A stretch of 64,000 bases of DNA from Planifilum fulgidum (GTDB taxonomy: Bacteria; Bacillota; Bacilli; Thermoactinomycetales; DSM-44946): assembly GCF_900113175.1 (NCBI RefSeq), contig NZ_FOOK01000004.1, positions 62,001 to 126,000 on the forward strand. The letters are read 5' to 3'. The position numbers and the translations under genes are program-made. The notes under the pieces were generated by a model that searched no databases, had not been told where the DNA came from, and saw nothing but the letters and a program-made list of their open reading frames with translations. Position 1 is the stretch's first letter. Each line of letters opens with the position of its first letter. Shown here one piece after another: positions 52,084 to 60,108 of this stretch.

Positions 52084-53121
52084 ATGAAAGCGGCCGTGTT
52101 GGGAGCCGGCAGTTGGGGAACCGTACTGGCCTCTTTGTTGGCGGATAACGGATTTGCGGTGACGATCTATGCCCGGAATCCTTCTGTCGCGGAAGAGATC
52201 AACCGGCGCGGGACCAACGCGAAATACCTGCCCGAATTTCACATCCCGGACGGGGTGGGGGCGACCACATCCCTGGAAGAGGCCGTCTCCGACCGGGAGA
52301 TGATCATCGTGGCGGTCCCTTCCCATTCGGTTCGGGAAGTGGCCCGGGCGGCCGCTCCCCATCTGCGCGGCCGCCCTTTGGTGGTTCACGCGACCAAGGG
52401 GTTTGAACCGGTCACCCTCAAACGGATTTCCGAGGTCCTGGAGGAGGAGTTTCCCCCATTCCTCGCCGATCGGATCGCCGTGCTCTCCGGACCCAGCCAT
52501 GCGGAGGAAGTGGCCCGCCGTTCGCCGACCGCCGTCGTGGTGTCGTCGAAGAGCCGGGAAACGGCGGAAGCCGTCCAATCCCATCTGATCAACAACTATT
52601 TCCGGGTATACACCAATCCGGACCTGATCGGCGTCGAGATCGGCGGGGCGTTGAAAAACATCATCGCGTTGGGGGCCGGTCTGTCCGACGGGCTCGGTTT
52701 CGGCGACAACGCCAAGGCGGCGCTGATGACCCGCGGTTTGGCGGAAATCGCGCGCTTGGGGATGGCCATGGGAGCCCGGCCGATCACCTTCGCAGGCCTG
52801 GCCGGGGTGGGGGATCTGGTGGTCACGTGCACCAGCCGGCACAGCCGCAACTGGCGGGCGGGATACATGCTGAGCCAGGGGAAAGCCCTGGAGGACGTGC
52901 TTGCGGAAATGGGAATGGTGGTGGAAGGGGTCAAGACGACCCGGGCCGCCCATCGGTTGGCGCAATCTTACGGGGTGGAGATGCCGATCACGGCGGAACT
53001 GCATGCCGTGCTCTTCGAGGGGAAGGACCCGTCGCAGGCGGTGGAGGATCTCATGGGACGGGGAAAAACCCACGAAATGGAGGAAATCGTGGAAGGGTGG
53101 CTCAATCTTTTGGGCGGATGA
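52084..53121 (+). CDS. gpsA: Glycerol-3-phosphate dehydrogenase [NAD(P)+]
   Basis: GpsA makes sn-glycerol-3-phosphate for phospholipids. The 345-residue protein has the Rossmann motif GAGSWG (7-12), GPSHAEEVARR, the catalytic lysine region IGGALKNIIALGAG and TRGLAEIARLG. ATG at 52084 is nine bases after GGGAGGGG, whereas ATG at 52075 abuts it; 345 residues equals the B. subtilis length. Confidence 0.95.
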   Translation: MKAAVLGAGSWGTVLASLLADNGFAVTIYARNPSVAEEINRRGTNAKYLPEFHIPDGVGATTSLEEAVSDREMIIVAVPSHSVREVARAAAPHLRGRPLVVHATKGFEPVTLKRISEVLEEEFPPFLADRIAVLSGPSHAEEVARRSPTAVVVSSKSRETAEAVQSHLINNYFRVYTNPDLIGVEIGGALKNIIALGAGLSDGLGFGDNAKAALMTRGLAEIARLGMAMGARPITFAGLAGVGDLVVTCTSRHSRNWRAGYMLSQGKALEDVLAEMGMVVEGVKTTRAAHRLAQSYGVEMPITAELHAVLFEGKDPSQAVEDLMGRGKTHEMEEIVEGWLNLLGG

Positions 53122-53164
53122 TCGGTTACCAAGCAGGGGATGACCTTCATATCCTGAAGTATAA

Positions 53165-53231
53165 CCATTACCCGATGCTCGGCTTGAGGAGTTCGGGGTG
53201 GGGATCAGTCACAGCGAGGATCGGGTAATGG
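53165..53231 (+). repeat. Long-range 12-bp inverted repeat after gpsA
   Basis: CCATTACCCGAT (53165-53176) is perfectly complementary to ATCGGGTAATGG (53220-53231) with a 43-base loop. A smaller hairpin (CTTCA-TATCC-TGAAG) lies just upstream. The 140-base intergenic stretch may form a structured RNA at the end of the gpsA transcript; no known RNA family was recognised. Confidence 0.6.
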
Positions 53232-53240
53232 ATCAGATAA

Positions 53241-53276
53241 AGGGGTAACGCGCCTGGCGCGTTACCCCTGTTTTTG
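53241..53276 (+). terminator. Bidirectional terminator after gpsA
   Basis: A 13-bp stem (53241-53253 with 53257-53269) is followed by GTTTTTG. The stop codon of the minus-strand gene lies within its right arm, so it can serve both convergent genes. Confidence 0.88.
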
Positions 53277-53753
53277 TTGCAGGTCGTCGCTTGACGGCAG
53301 TTGCCGCATCCACTGCGACAGCAGGTTTTGCACCAGCGGGGACTGGAGCAGGGCCATGATCTGATTGAAGTCGATGTTTCCCGGAAAGGACGCCGGCGAG
53401 TCGGGGGAATCGCCGCCGGAGGGGGATTCGCCCTGCTGCCACCCGGAAGGGGATTGTTTGTTGCGGGGAGGAAGCAGGCGAAGGAAGGGGCGCTCCGGTG
53501 TCCGCCGCCTCTGAACCATCAGCGTCTGGGCGATCTCGAACATCTGATAGAGGGAGTCCAGAATGTTTTCCAATCGCTCCAGGGATGTGCTCAGCTCCTT
53601 GATCATCGAGCGGACCGTGAGAAAATGGCTGAGGATGTTGGCCAAATTGAGGGAGGAGAGGGGAGCGGGTCCGACGGCCGGGAGCCGTTCAGATTTTGCC
53701 GCCTTTTTTCGCTTCCGTTTCCTGGAGATTGCCGGTTGAATCGGTTTGCTCAT
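53262..53753 (-). CDS. Hypothetical protein, possibly spore-associated
   Basis: The 163-residue product has a basic N-terminus (KRKRKKAAK), a predicted helical core (about 35-80) and a low-complexity Ser/Pro/Gly-rich stretch (about 100-122) before a final amphipathic helix. No family is recognised. Convergent orientation and the neighbouring sporulation genes make a spore role possible but unproven. ATG has an upstream GGAGGTGG site on the minus strand. Confidence 0.55.
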   Translation of the reverse strand: MSKPIQPAISRKRKRKKAAKSERLPAVGPAPLSSLNLANILSHFLTVRSMIKELSTSLERLENILDSLYQMFEIAQTLMVQRRRTPERPFLRLLPPRNKQSPSGWQQGESPSGGDSPDSPASFPGNIDFNQIMALLQSPLVQNLLSQWMRQLPSSDDLQQKQG

Positions 53754-53889
53754 GCTGCCACCTCCGCTTGCGGGCTCCTGTCATCCTATCCTATGCGCAT
53801 CCCCAGGAAAGGGCAGGGCCGCAGCCCGCCCAGCGGGTGGGCGGCTGCGGAATTCCCCTTCAGGGAGATTCGTTTGTCCCGGCCGGGTG

Positions 53890-53898
53890 TGGTAAACT
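53890..53898 (+). promoter_or_regulatory. Extended -10 promoter before the YphE-like gene
   Basis: TGG followed by TAAACT (53893-53898) lies 32 bases before the ATG; another instance of the TGG-TANNNT element. Confidence 0.45.
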
Positions 53899-53930
53899 GA
53901 ATAAGCAGATGCACAGGGGGAGGATCCGAG

Positions 53931-54092
53931 ATGGTCGATGCGATGATTGCGATCGTGTTTTTGTTTTTGGCCAATTTTTTGATCGCCTGGGCCAGACAGC
54001 GAAAAAAGGGGTGGCTGCGGTTCTTTCTTTCCGCCGCCGCTTTTCTGATGCTTCTTCCGGCTTTTTTGTTCGGCCTGCGGGCGCTGCTCTGA
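53931..54092 (+). CDS. Small two-helix membrane protein (DUF2768/YphE-like)
   Basis: A 53-residue frame opens with ATG eight bases after GGGGGAGG. It encodes two membrane helices (about 5-20 and 31-50) joined by a basic loop ARQRKKGW. In B. subtilis the small DUF2768 gene yphE lies between gpsA and yphF, exactly this position. The family call rests on size, topology and position. Confidence 0.65.
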   Translation: MVDAMIAIVFLFLANFLIAWARQRKKGWLRFFLSAAAFLMLLPAFLFGLRALL

Positions 54093-54121
54093 CCCGGAAC
54101 CGGAGGAAAGGAGGACGACCG

Positions 54122-54850
54122 GTGAACGGATGGATGCGGATCCTTGCCGGATGCCTGCCGGCCCTGTTGCTTTTGGCGGCAGGATGCATGTATCCCGAGG
54201 AAAGGAGGCTGCAGACGGACCGGCTGCCGGAGCATGTGGCGATGGTCCAATCGGCGGCGGATCAGTACTGGGAGCAGAACAGACGGTTTCCGATCAAGGA
54301 GGATCCCGGCCGGGCGAAGGCGTCCCCTTATGAGAAGTATGTCGTCGATTTTTCCAAACTGGAGGGGTACATCGGCCAGATTCCCCCCAGCGCTTTCGAG
54401 ATGGGAGGCCATTTTCTTTATGTCCTGGTGGTTTCCGAAAACAAGATGCAGGTCCGGCTGGTGGATCTGAGGGTGGCCGACCGCCTGCGCGACCTGCAGG
54501 TGGCCGTCGATGCGTTCCGGGATAAAAAGAAACGGCTCCCCACCGCCGCATCCGCGGGGGAGGGCTTTTATGCCGTCGATTTTCAGGCGATGGGGTTGGA
54601 GGAGGAAAGAATCCCGAGCCCCTACACGGCGGGATTGTCGCTGCCGCTGGTGATGGACCGACAAGGAAGGCTGTACGTGGATTACCGGCCGGAAATTTTG
54701 CGCCTGTTGCAGGAAGGAAAACGGAAAAGGGATGAAGCGGGAGATCTCCGCGAGTGGCTGATCCGGGATTCGATTTTCGTCCCCGCCCGTTCCCCGGCGA
54801 TGCGACTGAAGGACGGCGAGCCGGTGCTCGTCGAGGAGGGGGCCGGTTGA
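54122..54850 (+). CDS. yphF: Lipoprotein YphF-like
   Basis: The 242-residue product has a signal peptide with lipobox LAAGC (Cys22 lipidated) and a soluble domain with two similar halves. It occupies the position of yphF, upstream of spoIVA. GTG at 54122 follows AAAGGAGG. A long upstream frame without a start of its own was ignored. Function unknown; association with the mother-cell or spore membrane is inference. Confidence 0.72.
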   Translation: MNGWMRILAGCLPALLLLAAGCMYPEERRLQTDRLPEHVAMVQSAADQYWEQNRRFPIKEDPGRAKASPYEKYVVDFSKLEGYIGQIPPSAFEMGGHFLYVLVVSENKMQVRLVDLRVADRLRDLQVAVDAFRDKKKRLPTAASAGEGFYAVDFQAMGLEEERIPSPYTAGLSLPLVMDRQGRLYVDYRPEILRLLQEGKRKRDEAGDLREWLIRDSIFVPARSPAMRLKDGEPVLVEEGAG

Positions 54851-54931
54851 AAAAGGTCTTGGCATATTTGTCCCGCCCCCCTCATAAAACAGTTAGCAGA
54901 AAAGGATTCCACGGGAAGGGAATGGAAGGCC

Positions 54932-55084
54932 ATGGGGGACACGTTGTTCTTGCTGTTGGTGGCCGTCGCCGCTTTTGTGCTGGGGCGCCTTTCCGCCTCC
55001 GTCAAAGTGGTGGGCTTCCGGGCGAAACTGGATGATCCGGGGGAGCCGCGCCGAGGGATGTCCCGCTCTTTGAAAGGGGAGTGA
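54932..55084 (+). CDS. Small single-pass membrane protein
   Basis: A 50-residue frame starting with ATG after GGAAGG encodes one hydrophobic helix (about 4-20) followed by a basic, glycine-rich tail. A terminator begins at its stop codon, which supports expression. No family is recognised. Confidence 0.5.
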   Translation: MGDTLFLLLVAVAAFVLGRLSASVKVVGFRAKLDDPGEPRRGMSRSLKGE

Positions 55085-55109
55085 ACCGCCGGCAGGCGGT
55101 TCTGTTTTT
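55084..55109 (+). terminator. Terminator before spoIVA
   Basis: AACCGCC (55084-55090), loop GGCA and GGCGGTT (55095-55101) are followed by CTGTTTTTA. Confidence 0.85.
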
Positions 55110-55123
55110 ATCCGCCGCCGCAT

Positions 55124-55149
55124 TCATAAAGGGGAAGGGACCTCATATA
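55124..55149 (+). promoter_or_regulatory. Candidate sigma-E promoter of spoIVA
   Basis: TCATAA (55124-55129), 14 bases, CATATA (55144-55149). Identical in both hexamers and spacing to the dacB promoter candidate. spoIVA is sigma-E dependent in B. subtilis. Confidence 0.65.
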
Positions 55150-55237
55150 TTTATAGTGTCCAAATCGTGCGGAGGAGGCGAAGGGGCAAAGGAGCAGTCG
55201 GCGTTTTATTCGCGCATACCTTGAAGGAGGGGAAAGC

Positions 55238-56716
55238 ATGGAAAAAGTTGATATTTTTAAAGATATCGCCGAACGAACCGGCGGCGATATCTACATCGGA
55301 GTGGTCGGAGCGGTCCGCACCGGCAAATCGACGTTCATCAAACGGTTTATGGAAAAGGTGGTGATTCCCAATATCAGCGAGGAGGCGGACCGGATCCGGG
55401 CCACGGACGAGTTGCCGCAGAGCGGGGCCGGTCGCACCATCACCACCATCGAGCCCAAGTTCATTCCCAACCAGGCCGTCAACATCCATGTCAGCGAAGG
55501 GCTTGACATCAACGTCCGGTTGGTGGACTGCGTCGGGTACGCCATCGAAGGAGCCAAAGGATATGAGGATGAAAACGGTCCCCGCATGATCAACACTCCC
55601 TGGTTTGATGAGCCGATTCCCTTCCAGGAAGCGGCGGAAGTGGGAACGCGCAAAGTGATTCAGGAGCATTCCACCTTGGGCGTGGTGGTCACGACCGACG
55701 GTTCGATCACCGACATTCCGCGGGAAGCCTATGAAGAGGTGGAGGAACGGATCATCGAGGAAATGAAGGAAGTGGGCAAACCCTTCATTGTGCTTTTGAA
55801 CTCCACCCATCCCCACAGCGAATCGGTCCAGGCCCTGCGCGAGGAACTGGCGGTGAAGTACGATGTGCCGGTCATTGCGCTGAGTGTGGCCACCATGATG
55901 GAAGATGACATTTTGAATGTGATGAAGGAAGTGCTGTTTGAGTTTCCGGTTCATGAAGTGAATGTCAACCTGCCCGGCTGGGTGATGGTGCTGGATGAGG
56001 AACACTGGCTGCGCAAAGATTTCGAAAATGCCGTGCGCGAGACGGTGAAGGACATCCGCAGGCTCCGCGATGTGGACCATGTGGTGGGGCAGTTTGACGG
56101 CTATGAATTCATCGAGCGGGCCGCCTTGTCGGGAATGGACATGGGGCAGGGGGTGGCCGAGATCGATCTGTATGCCCCCGACAATCTGTACGATCAGATT
56201 TTGACGGAGATCGTCGGGGTGGAGATCCGCGGCAAGGATCACCTGCTGGAACTGATGCAGGAATTCAGCAAGGCCAAGCGCGAGTACGACAAGGTGGCGG
56301 AAGCCCTGAAGATGGTCCGGACCACCGGCTACGGCGTGGCGCCTCCCTCCCTGGAGGAGATGACGCTGGATGAACCCGAGCTGATCAAGCAGGGCCCCCG
56401 TTTTGGCGTCAGACTTCGGGCGACGGCTCCGTCCATTCACATGATCCGGGTGAATGTCCATTCCGAGTTTGCCCCGATCATCGGCTCCGAACGGCAGAGC
56501 GAAGAGTTGGTCAACTATCTGATGCGGGATTTTGAGCAGGATCCCCTGCGCATCTGGGAGTCGGACATTTTCGGACGTTCCCTTCATTCCATCGTGAGGG
56601 AGGGAATCCAGGCGAAACTGTCCATGATTCCGGAAAACGCCCGCTACAAGTTGCAGGAAACCCTTGAGAGAATTGTAAATGAGGGGTCCGGTGGATTGAT
56701 CGCCATCATCCTTTGA
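55238..56716 (+). CDS. spoIVA: Stage IV sporulation protein A (coat morphogenetic ATPase)
   Basis: SpoIVA polymerises on the forespore surface using ATP and is the base of the spore coat. The 492-residue protein starts EKVDIFKDIAERTGGDIYIG and has a P-loop GAVRTGKST (24-32), with the characteristic C-terminus ending SGGLIAIIL. Length matches B. subtilis SpoIVA. ATG at 55238 follows AAGGAGGGG. Confidence 0.96.
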   Translation: MEKVDIFKDIAERTGGDIYIGVVGAVRTGKSTFIKRFMEKVVIPNISEEADRIRATDELPQSGAGRTITTIEPKFIPNQAVNIHVSEGLDINVRLVDCVGYAIEGAKGYEDENGPRMINTPWFDEPIPFQEAAEVGTRKVIQEHSTLGVVVTTDGSITDIPREAYEEVEERIIEEMKEVGKPFIVLLNSTHPHSESVQALREELAVKYDVPVIALSVATMMEDDILNVMKEVLFEFPVHEVNVNLPGWVMVLDEEHWLRKDFENAVRETVKDIRRLRDVDHVVGQFDGYEFIERAALSGMDMGQGVAEIDLYAPDNLYDQILTEIVGVEIRGKDHLLELMQEFSKAKREYDKVAEALKMVRTTGYGVAPPSLEEMTLDEPELIKQGPRFGVRLRATAPSIHMIRVNVHSEFAPIIGSERQSEELVNYLMRDFEQDPLRIWESDIFGRSLHSIVREGIQAKLSMIPENARYKLQETLERIVNEGSGGLIAIIL

Positions 56717-56723
56717 ACTTTTT

Positions 56724-56750
56724 AAAAAGCGCTCATTGAGTGCTTTTTTT
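56724..56750 (+). terminator. Terminator after spoIVA
   Basis: AAGCGCTC (56727-56734) pairs with GAGTGCTT (56738-56745, one G-T pair), followed by a T run. Confidence 0.85.
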
Positions 56751-56776
56751 GCTGAAAAAAGGCGCCTCCTTCCCTC

Positions 56777-56806
56777 TTGATAACGCCTTGCGGTCTGTAT
56801 TACTAT
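56777..56806 (+). promoter_or_regulatory. Candidate promoter of hbs
   Basis: TTGATA (56777-56782), 18 bases and TACTAT (56801-56806) precede hbs by 107 bases. Confidence 0.6.
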
Positions 56807-56913
56807 AGGTGTGTCCCACGATCGTTTGGCTCGGTGGAAAAGGGTATAGGCCAGCCGCGGAACGGGTAAACATGAGTTAGAGCGATCGTGGAACTCATAT
56901 GGAGGTGAAGCTT

Positions 56914-57192
56914 GTGAACAAGGCGGAGTTGGTCGCCCGGGTGGCGGAGAAAACGGAGATGACCAAAAAGGATGCGAGCCAGGCGGTGGAAGCCGTTTTT
57001 GAAACGATCAAGGAAGCGCTTCGCGCAGGGGACAAGGTGCAGTTGATCGGATTCGGCAACTTTGAAGTGCGCAAGCGCGCCCCGCGCAAGGGACGCAATC
57101 CGCAAACCGGGGAAGAGATTCAGATCGCCGAAAGCAAGGTTCCGGCCTTCAAACCGGGCAAAGCGTTGAAGGAAGAAGTAAACAGCCGGTGA
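56914..57192 (+). CDS. hbs: DNA-binding protein HU
   Basis: The 92-residue histone-like protein begins [22 protein letters not shown] after the GTG start and contains the DNA-arm signature [24 protein letters not shown] at 56914 is chosen because GGAGGTGAAG lies just before it and it gives the standard 92-residue length; ATG at 56899 overlaps that site. It follows spoIVA as in B. subtilis. Confidence 0.95.
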   Translation: MNKAELVARVAEKTEMTKKDASQAVEAVFETIKEALRAGDKVQLIGFGNFEVRKRAPRKGRNPQTGEEIQIAESKVPAFKPGKALKEEVNSR

Positions 57193-57300
57193 AGATTTCT
57201 ACATAACGCCCTACTGGAAACGGCCCTTTTAAGGCGGATCCAAAGCACCGCGGCTCCGCGCCCGATTTGAGCCGGATAGGTTTTCCGGCACTTCTCCGCA

Positions 57301-57325
57301 AAGGCCCCTCGGGGCCTTTTTGTTT
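57301..57325 (+). terminator. Terminator after hbs
   Basis: AGGCCCC and GGGGCCT form a tight stem at 57302-57317 followed by TTTTTG. Confidence 0.8.
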
Positions 57326-57355
57326 TGCGCCGTTCGTTGCTACAATAGGAATGAA

Positions 57356-57398
57356 GGCCTGCGGCGGGACGCAGGCCCAGGCTTGTCTGTGGTATAAT
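57356..57398 (+). promoter_or_regulatory. folE promoter region: hairpin plus extended -10
   Basis: An 8-bp inverted repeat (57356-57363 with 57370-57377) precedes TGG-TATAAT (57390-57398), a perfect -10 with extension, 63 bases before folE. A second -10-like TACAAT lies at 57341-57346. The rest of the 57193-57461 gap shows only the terminator. Confidence 0.55.
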
Positions 57399-57461
57399 CA
57401 TCCGGAAAGCCTTTTTGGCGATGCGGCCCGATCGGCCGACAAGTATTGGAGGCGAAGATCG

Positions 57462-58028
57462 ATGGGAGTGGATCATGCAAAAATTGAGCAGGCCGTGCGG
57501 ATGATCCTGGAGGCTGTGGGAGAGGATCCGGATCGCGAGGGACTGGTGGAGACTCCTGCGCGGGTCGCCCGCATGTACGAGGAGATCTTTTCCGGCCTCG
57601 GCCAGGATCCCCGCGATTATTTTTCTGTGATTTTCAGCGAGGATCACGAAGAATTGGTTTTGGTGAAGGATATACCGTTTTTTTCCGTATGCGAGCATCA
57701 TCTGGTTCCCTTCTTCGGGAAGGCCCATGTCGGATACATCCCCCGGGGGGGACGGGTGACGGGCCTCAGCAAGTTGGCCCGGGCCGTCGAGGCGGTCGCC
57801 CGCCGTCCCCAGCTGCAGGAGCGGATTACTTCCACGGTGGCCGATGCGATCATGGAACGGCTGGAGCCGCACGGGGTGGTCGTGGTGGTGGAGGCGGAGC
57901 ACATGTGCATGACCATGCGCGGAGTGAAGAAGCCCGGTTCCAAGACGGTCACCTCGGCCGTCCGGGGCATCTTCAGCCGGGATGCCGCCGCCCGGGCGGA
58001 AGCCTTCAGCCTGATCGGCTACCGGTAA
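57462..58028 (+). CDS. folE: GTP cyclohydrolase I
   Basis: FolE starts tetrahydrofolate synthesis from GTP. The 188-residue protein has zinc ligands Cys77 and His80 ([10 protein letters not shown]) and Cys149 (EHMCM), plus [21 protein letters not shown] at 57462 follows TTGGAGGCG. folE-mtrB order is as in B. subtilis, but a tRNA gene is inserted between them here. Confidence 0.95.
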   Translation: MGVDHAKIEQAVRMILEAVGEDPDREGLVETPARVARMYEEIFSGLGQDPRDYFSVIFSEDHEELVLVKDIPFFSVCEHHLVPFFGKAHVGYIPRGGRVTGLSKLARAVEAVARRPQLQERITSTVADAIMERLEPHGVVVVVEAEHMCMTMRGVKKPGSKTVTSAVRGIFSRDAAARAEAFSLIGYR

Positions 58029-58057
58029 AAGGAAGGAAAAAACTTTTGGCAAACCCC

Positions 58058-58086
58058 TTGACATCTGAAGTTGAACGCGCTATATT
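58058..58086 (+). promoter_or_regulatory. Promoter of tRNA-Pro
   Basis: Consensus TTGACA (58058-58063), 17 bases and TATATT (58081-58086) precede the tRNA by 36 bases. Confidence 0.8.
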
Positions 58087-58122
58087 AATAAGCGTCACTC
58101 CAATGAAAGATGTCAAGGATGT

Positions 58123-58199
58123 CGGGCTATGGCGCAGCTTGGTAGCGCGCTTGCATGGGGCGCAAGAGGTCGTCGGTTCAAATCCGGCTAGCCCGACCA
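58123..58199 (+). tRNA. tRNA-Pro (GGG)
   Basis: A 77-base tRNA with acceptor CGGGCTA/TAGCCCG, anticodon stem CTTGC/GCAAG around loop ATGGGGC (anticodon GGG), T loop TTCAAAT and encoded CCA. It stands alone with its own promoter and terminator. Confidence 0.95.
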
Positions 58200-58206
58200 A
58201 GAAAAG

Positions 58207-58232
58207 ACCCTCCGTTTCGGGAGGGTTTTTTC
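58207..58232 (+). terminator. Terminator of tRNA-Pro
   Basis: ACCCTCC (58207-58213) pairs with GGAGGGT (58220-58226), followed by a T run. Confidence 0.9.
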
Positions 58233-58283
58233 ATGCCGATGTGAAACCATTATTCAGGATCTGCCTGGAGGGAGGTGGGAGCG

Positions 58284-58511
58284 GTGGAGGGAATGATGTA
58301 CGGCGATTTTGTGGTGATCAAAGCGAAGGAGAACGGGGTCAATGTCATCGGCCTGACCCGCGGAAAGGATACCCGGTTTCATCATTCGGAAAAGCTGGAT
58401 AAGGGCGAAGTGATGATCGCTCAATTCACCGAGCACACCTCGGCGATCAAAATCCGCGGCAAGGCGGAGGTCCTGACCCGCCACGGAAGGATCGAGGCGG
58501 GAGAGTCCTGA
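58284..58511 (+). CDS. mtrB: Tryptophan-activated RNA-binding attenuation protein (TRAP)
   Basis: TRAP forms an 11-subunit ring that binds GAG/UAG repeats in trp mRNAs when tryptophan is bound. The product contains [32 protein letters not shown] and [10 protein letters not shown], which carry the RNA-binding lysines and arginine. GTG at 58284 gives 75 residues, the B. subtilis length, and lies after GGAGGGAGGTGGG; ATG at 58293 is an alternative. Confidence 0.93.
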   Translation: MEGMMYGDFVVIKAKENGVNVIGLTRGKDTRFHHSEKLDKGEVMIAQFTEHTSAIKIRGKAEVLTRHGRIEAGES

Positions 58512-58577
58512 GAAAAGTCATGGCGCGCCGGCTTGGCCATAAAATGTTAATAGAAGGAACAAGGGGAGGGAAATCCG

Positions 58578-59084
58578 GTGACCCGTTTGGCCCGTCATCT
58601 GTTTGCCTCCGTCTTTCTGTCGGCCATGCTGGCGGCGCTGCTCTCCGTTTTGCCGTCGTTGTCCGATCCCGCGGGGAGTCCCTCCGATAAGCCGGTTTTC
58701 AGTCCCCTGTCTCCGGTTTGGATTTCGAAGGACACGCTGGTTGATTTTTTGGCGGGTCAGCCGGTGTCCCTGCGGATCCTCCGGGCATCCTGGGAGGACG
58801 GTTACCTGTCCCTCGATCTGGAATCGGATAAGGATCTGGATCGGGAGCGCGTCTGCGCCGATCTGTTCACTCTGACCCGAAACTCCTTGGTTGTGGCCAA
58901 AAATGTGAAGCAGCTTCGCTTTCGGGTCTACCGTCCCGGGGACGGGTCCCCGTGGCTGACGGTGGAGGCGGATCGTCGGGACCTGTCCCGGGACCCCGGG
59001 ATGGAGAACAGGGAAGGGCTGTCTTACCGCGAATACTTGGAAGGGACCTTCAAGGTGCGGTATGCGGACCCTTCTTCCGGTTGA
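58578..59084 (+). CDS. Secreted or membrane-anchored protein of unknown function
   Basis: The 168-residue product has an N-terminal signal or anchor sequence (about 7-28) and an extracytoplasmic domain without recognised motifs. GTG at 58578 follows GGGAGGG. It lies between mtrB and hepS. No function can be assigned. Confidence 0.6.
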   Translation: MTRLARHLFASVFLSAMLAALLSVLPSLSDPAGSPSDKPVFSPLSPVWISKDTLVDFLAGQPVSLRILRASWEDGYLSLDLESDKDLDRERVCADLFTLTRNSLVVAKNVKQLRFRVYRPGDGSPWLTVEADRRDLSRDPGMENREGLSYREYLEGTFKVRYADPSSG

Positions 59085-59117
59085 GGAAGGCGGTCGCTTC
59101 CCGCATAAAGGGGAGTA

Positions 59118-59126
59118 TGGTATACT
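59118..59126 (+). promoter_or_regulatory. Extended -10 promoter of hepS
   Basis: TGG followed by TATACT (59121-59126). The start codon of hepS is 214 bases further on, so the transcript would have a long leader. Confidence 0.5.
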
Positions 59127-59240
59127 GGTAAAGGAACTTTTCCTTGTTTCCACCATTTTCAGTTTTCCTGACAATCATGGCCGCGGCGTGCGTGTGGTTT
59201 CCGCGACATGATCGGATAGCTCCCGGGGGAAGTGATCAGG

Positions 59241-59309
59241 GATCCGGCGGGAGGGCCACGGGAGGAAATCGCCGAAGGGGAATCCGTGGAAAGCGATCCG
59301 GCGAGGGCC
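59241..59309 (+). repeat. Direct repeats and hairpin in the hepS leader
   Basis: GATCCGGCGGGAGGGCC (59241-59257) recurs with a two-base deletion at 59295-59309. Between and overlapping the first copy, CCACGG (59256-59261) is complementary to CCGTGG (59284-59289). The arrangement lies 32 bases before hepS. No known riboswitch was recognised. Confidence 0.6.
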
Positions 59310-59340
59310 GGGGCTGAGAAACCTTAATGGAGGGCGCGAC

Positions 59341-60108
59341 ATGTCCATACATGGCGAGATGGACCGGGTCATCGGTGAAATCGCCGCACGCACCCGGGAT
59401 CCCTTCGTGGAAAGACATATCGGCCGACCGAAGACTTCGGCCTTTTTCGTTAAGATGCTCTATCTGCTCCTTAAATCCTTTTCTCTTCCAAGCGAGCGCA
59501 TCCGGCTCCACTGCGTGGCCACCACCTTGCTTCAAATGGGGCTGGATCTTCACGAGCGGGTTTCCGTCGGGCCCGAACGGGCGGAACAGGGGATGCGATC
59601 CCGCCAATTGTTCGTGTTGGCGGGCGATTATTTTAGCAGCCTGTTTTACCGGCTTTTGGCCGAGCGAGGGGAGATCCGGACCATTTCCCGGCTGTCGGAA
59701 GCGGTTTGTGAAGTGAACGAAGCCAAGATGGAATTGTATGCCCTCTCCGACGGCCGACAGGTGTCACCGCCCACGTATCTCGGCCTCATTCGGCGCATCC
59801 GGGGGAATCTGCCTTCCGCCTTGTCCGATCTTTTTCATGATGGGAAAAGATCGGACAACCCGTGGCGGGAGTTGGCTCCCGATCTGACCGTTCTCGATTG
59901 GTTGGCCGATGCGGATGCGGAATACCCGGGCGCCGCGCCGGCGTTTGCATCCGGCGAATTGCGGCTGGAGTTGATCCGGTCGCTCCTGGCGAGCGTAAGG
60001 CGGGAGGCGGCGGCGGTCGCCCACCCGGAAGTTCGCCGGGAACTGCTCCGAATGATCGGTGAACGCTTTGATTCGTACTTGACAGAGCCGCTGGCGCGAG
60101 AGGGATGA
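59341..60108 (+). CDS. hepS: Heptaprenyl diphosphate synthase component 1
   Basis: HepS is the small non-catalytic partner of HepT in making the C35 side chain of menaquinone-7. The 255-residue helical protein has the family block LHCVATTLLQMGLDLHE and QLFVLAGDYFSSLFYRLLAE (not all in one motif, about 57-105). It lacks aspartate-rich motifs, as expected. Its stop overlaps the menG start. Confidence 0.87.
   Translation: MSIHGEMDRVIGEIAARTRDPFVERHIGRPKTSAFFVKMLYLLLKSFSLPSERIRLHCVATTLLQMGLDLHERVSVGPERAEQGMRSRQLFVLAGDYFSSLFYRLLAERGEIRTISRLSEAVCEVNEAKMELYALSDGRQVSPPTYLGLIRRIRGNLPSALSDLFHDGKRSDNPWRELAPDLTVLDWLADADAEYPGAAPAFASGELRLELIRSLLASVRREAAAVAHPEVRRELLRMIGERFDSYLTEPLAREG

Noticed and set aside
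53696-54121. Long upstream extension of the yphF frame
   Set aside because: It has no signal peptide at its start, covers the small membrane gene in another frame and lies upstream of a well-placed GTG preceded by AAAGGAGG.
59300-59335. TPP riboswitch fragment (GGGGCTGAGAAACC) before hepS
   Set aside because: Only the GCTGAGA-like piece is present; the rest of the thi-box is missing and the downstream genes are not thiamine related.
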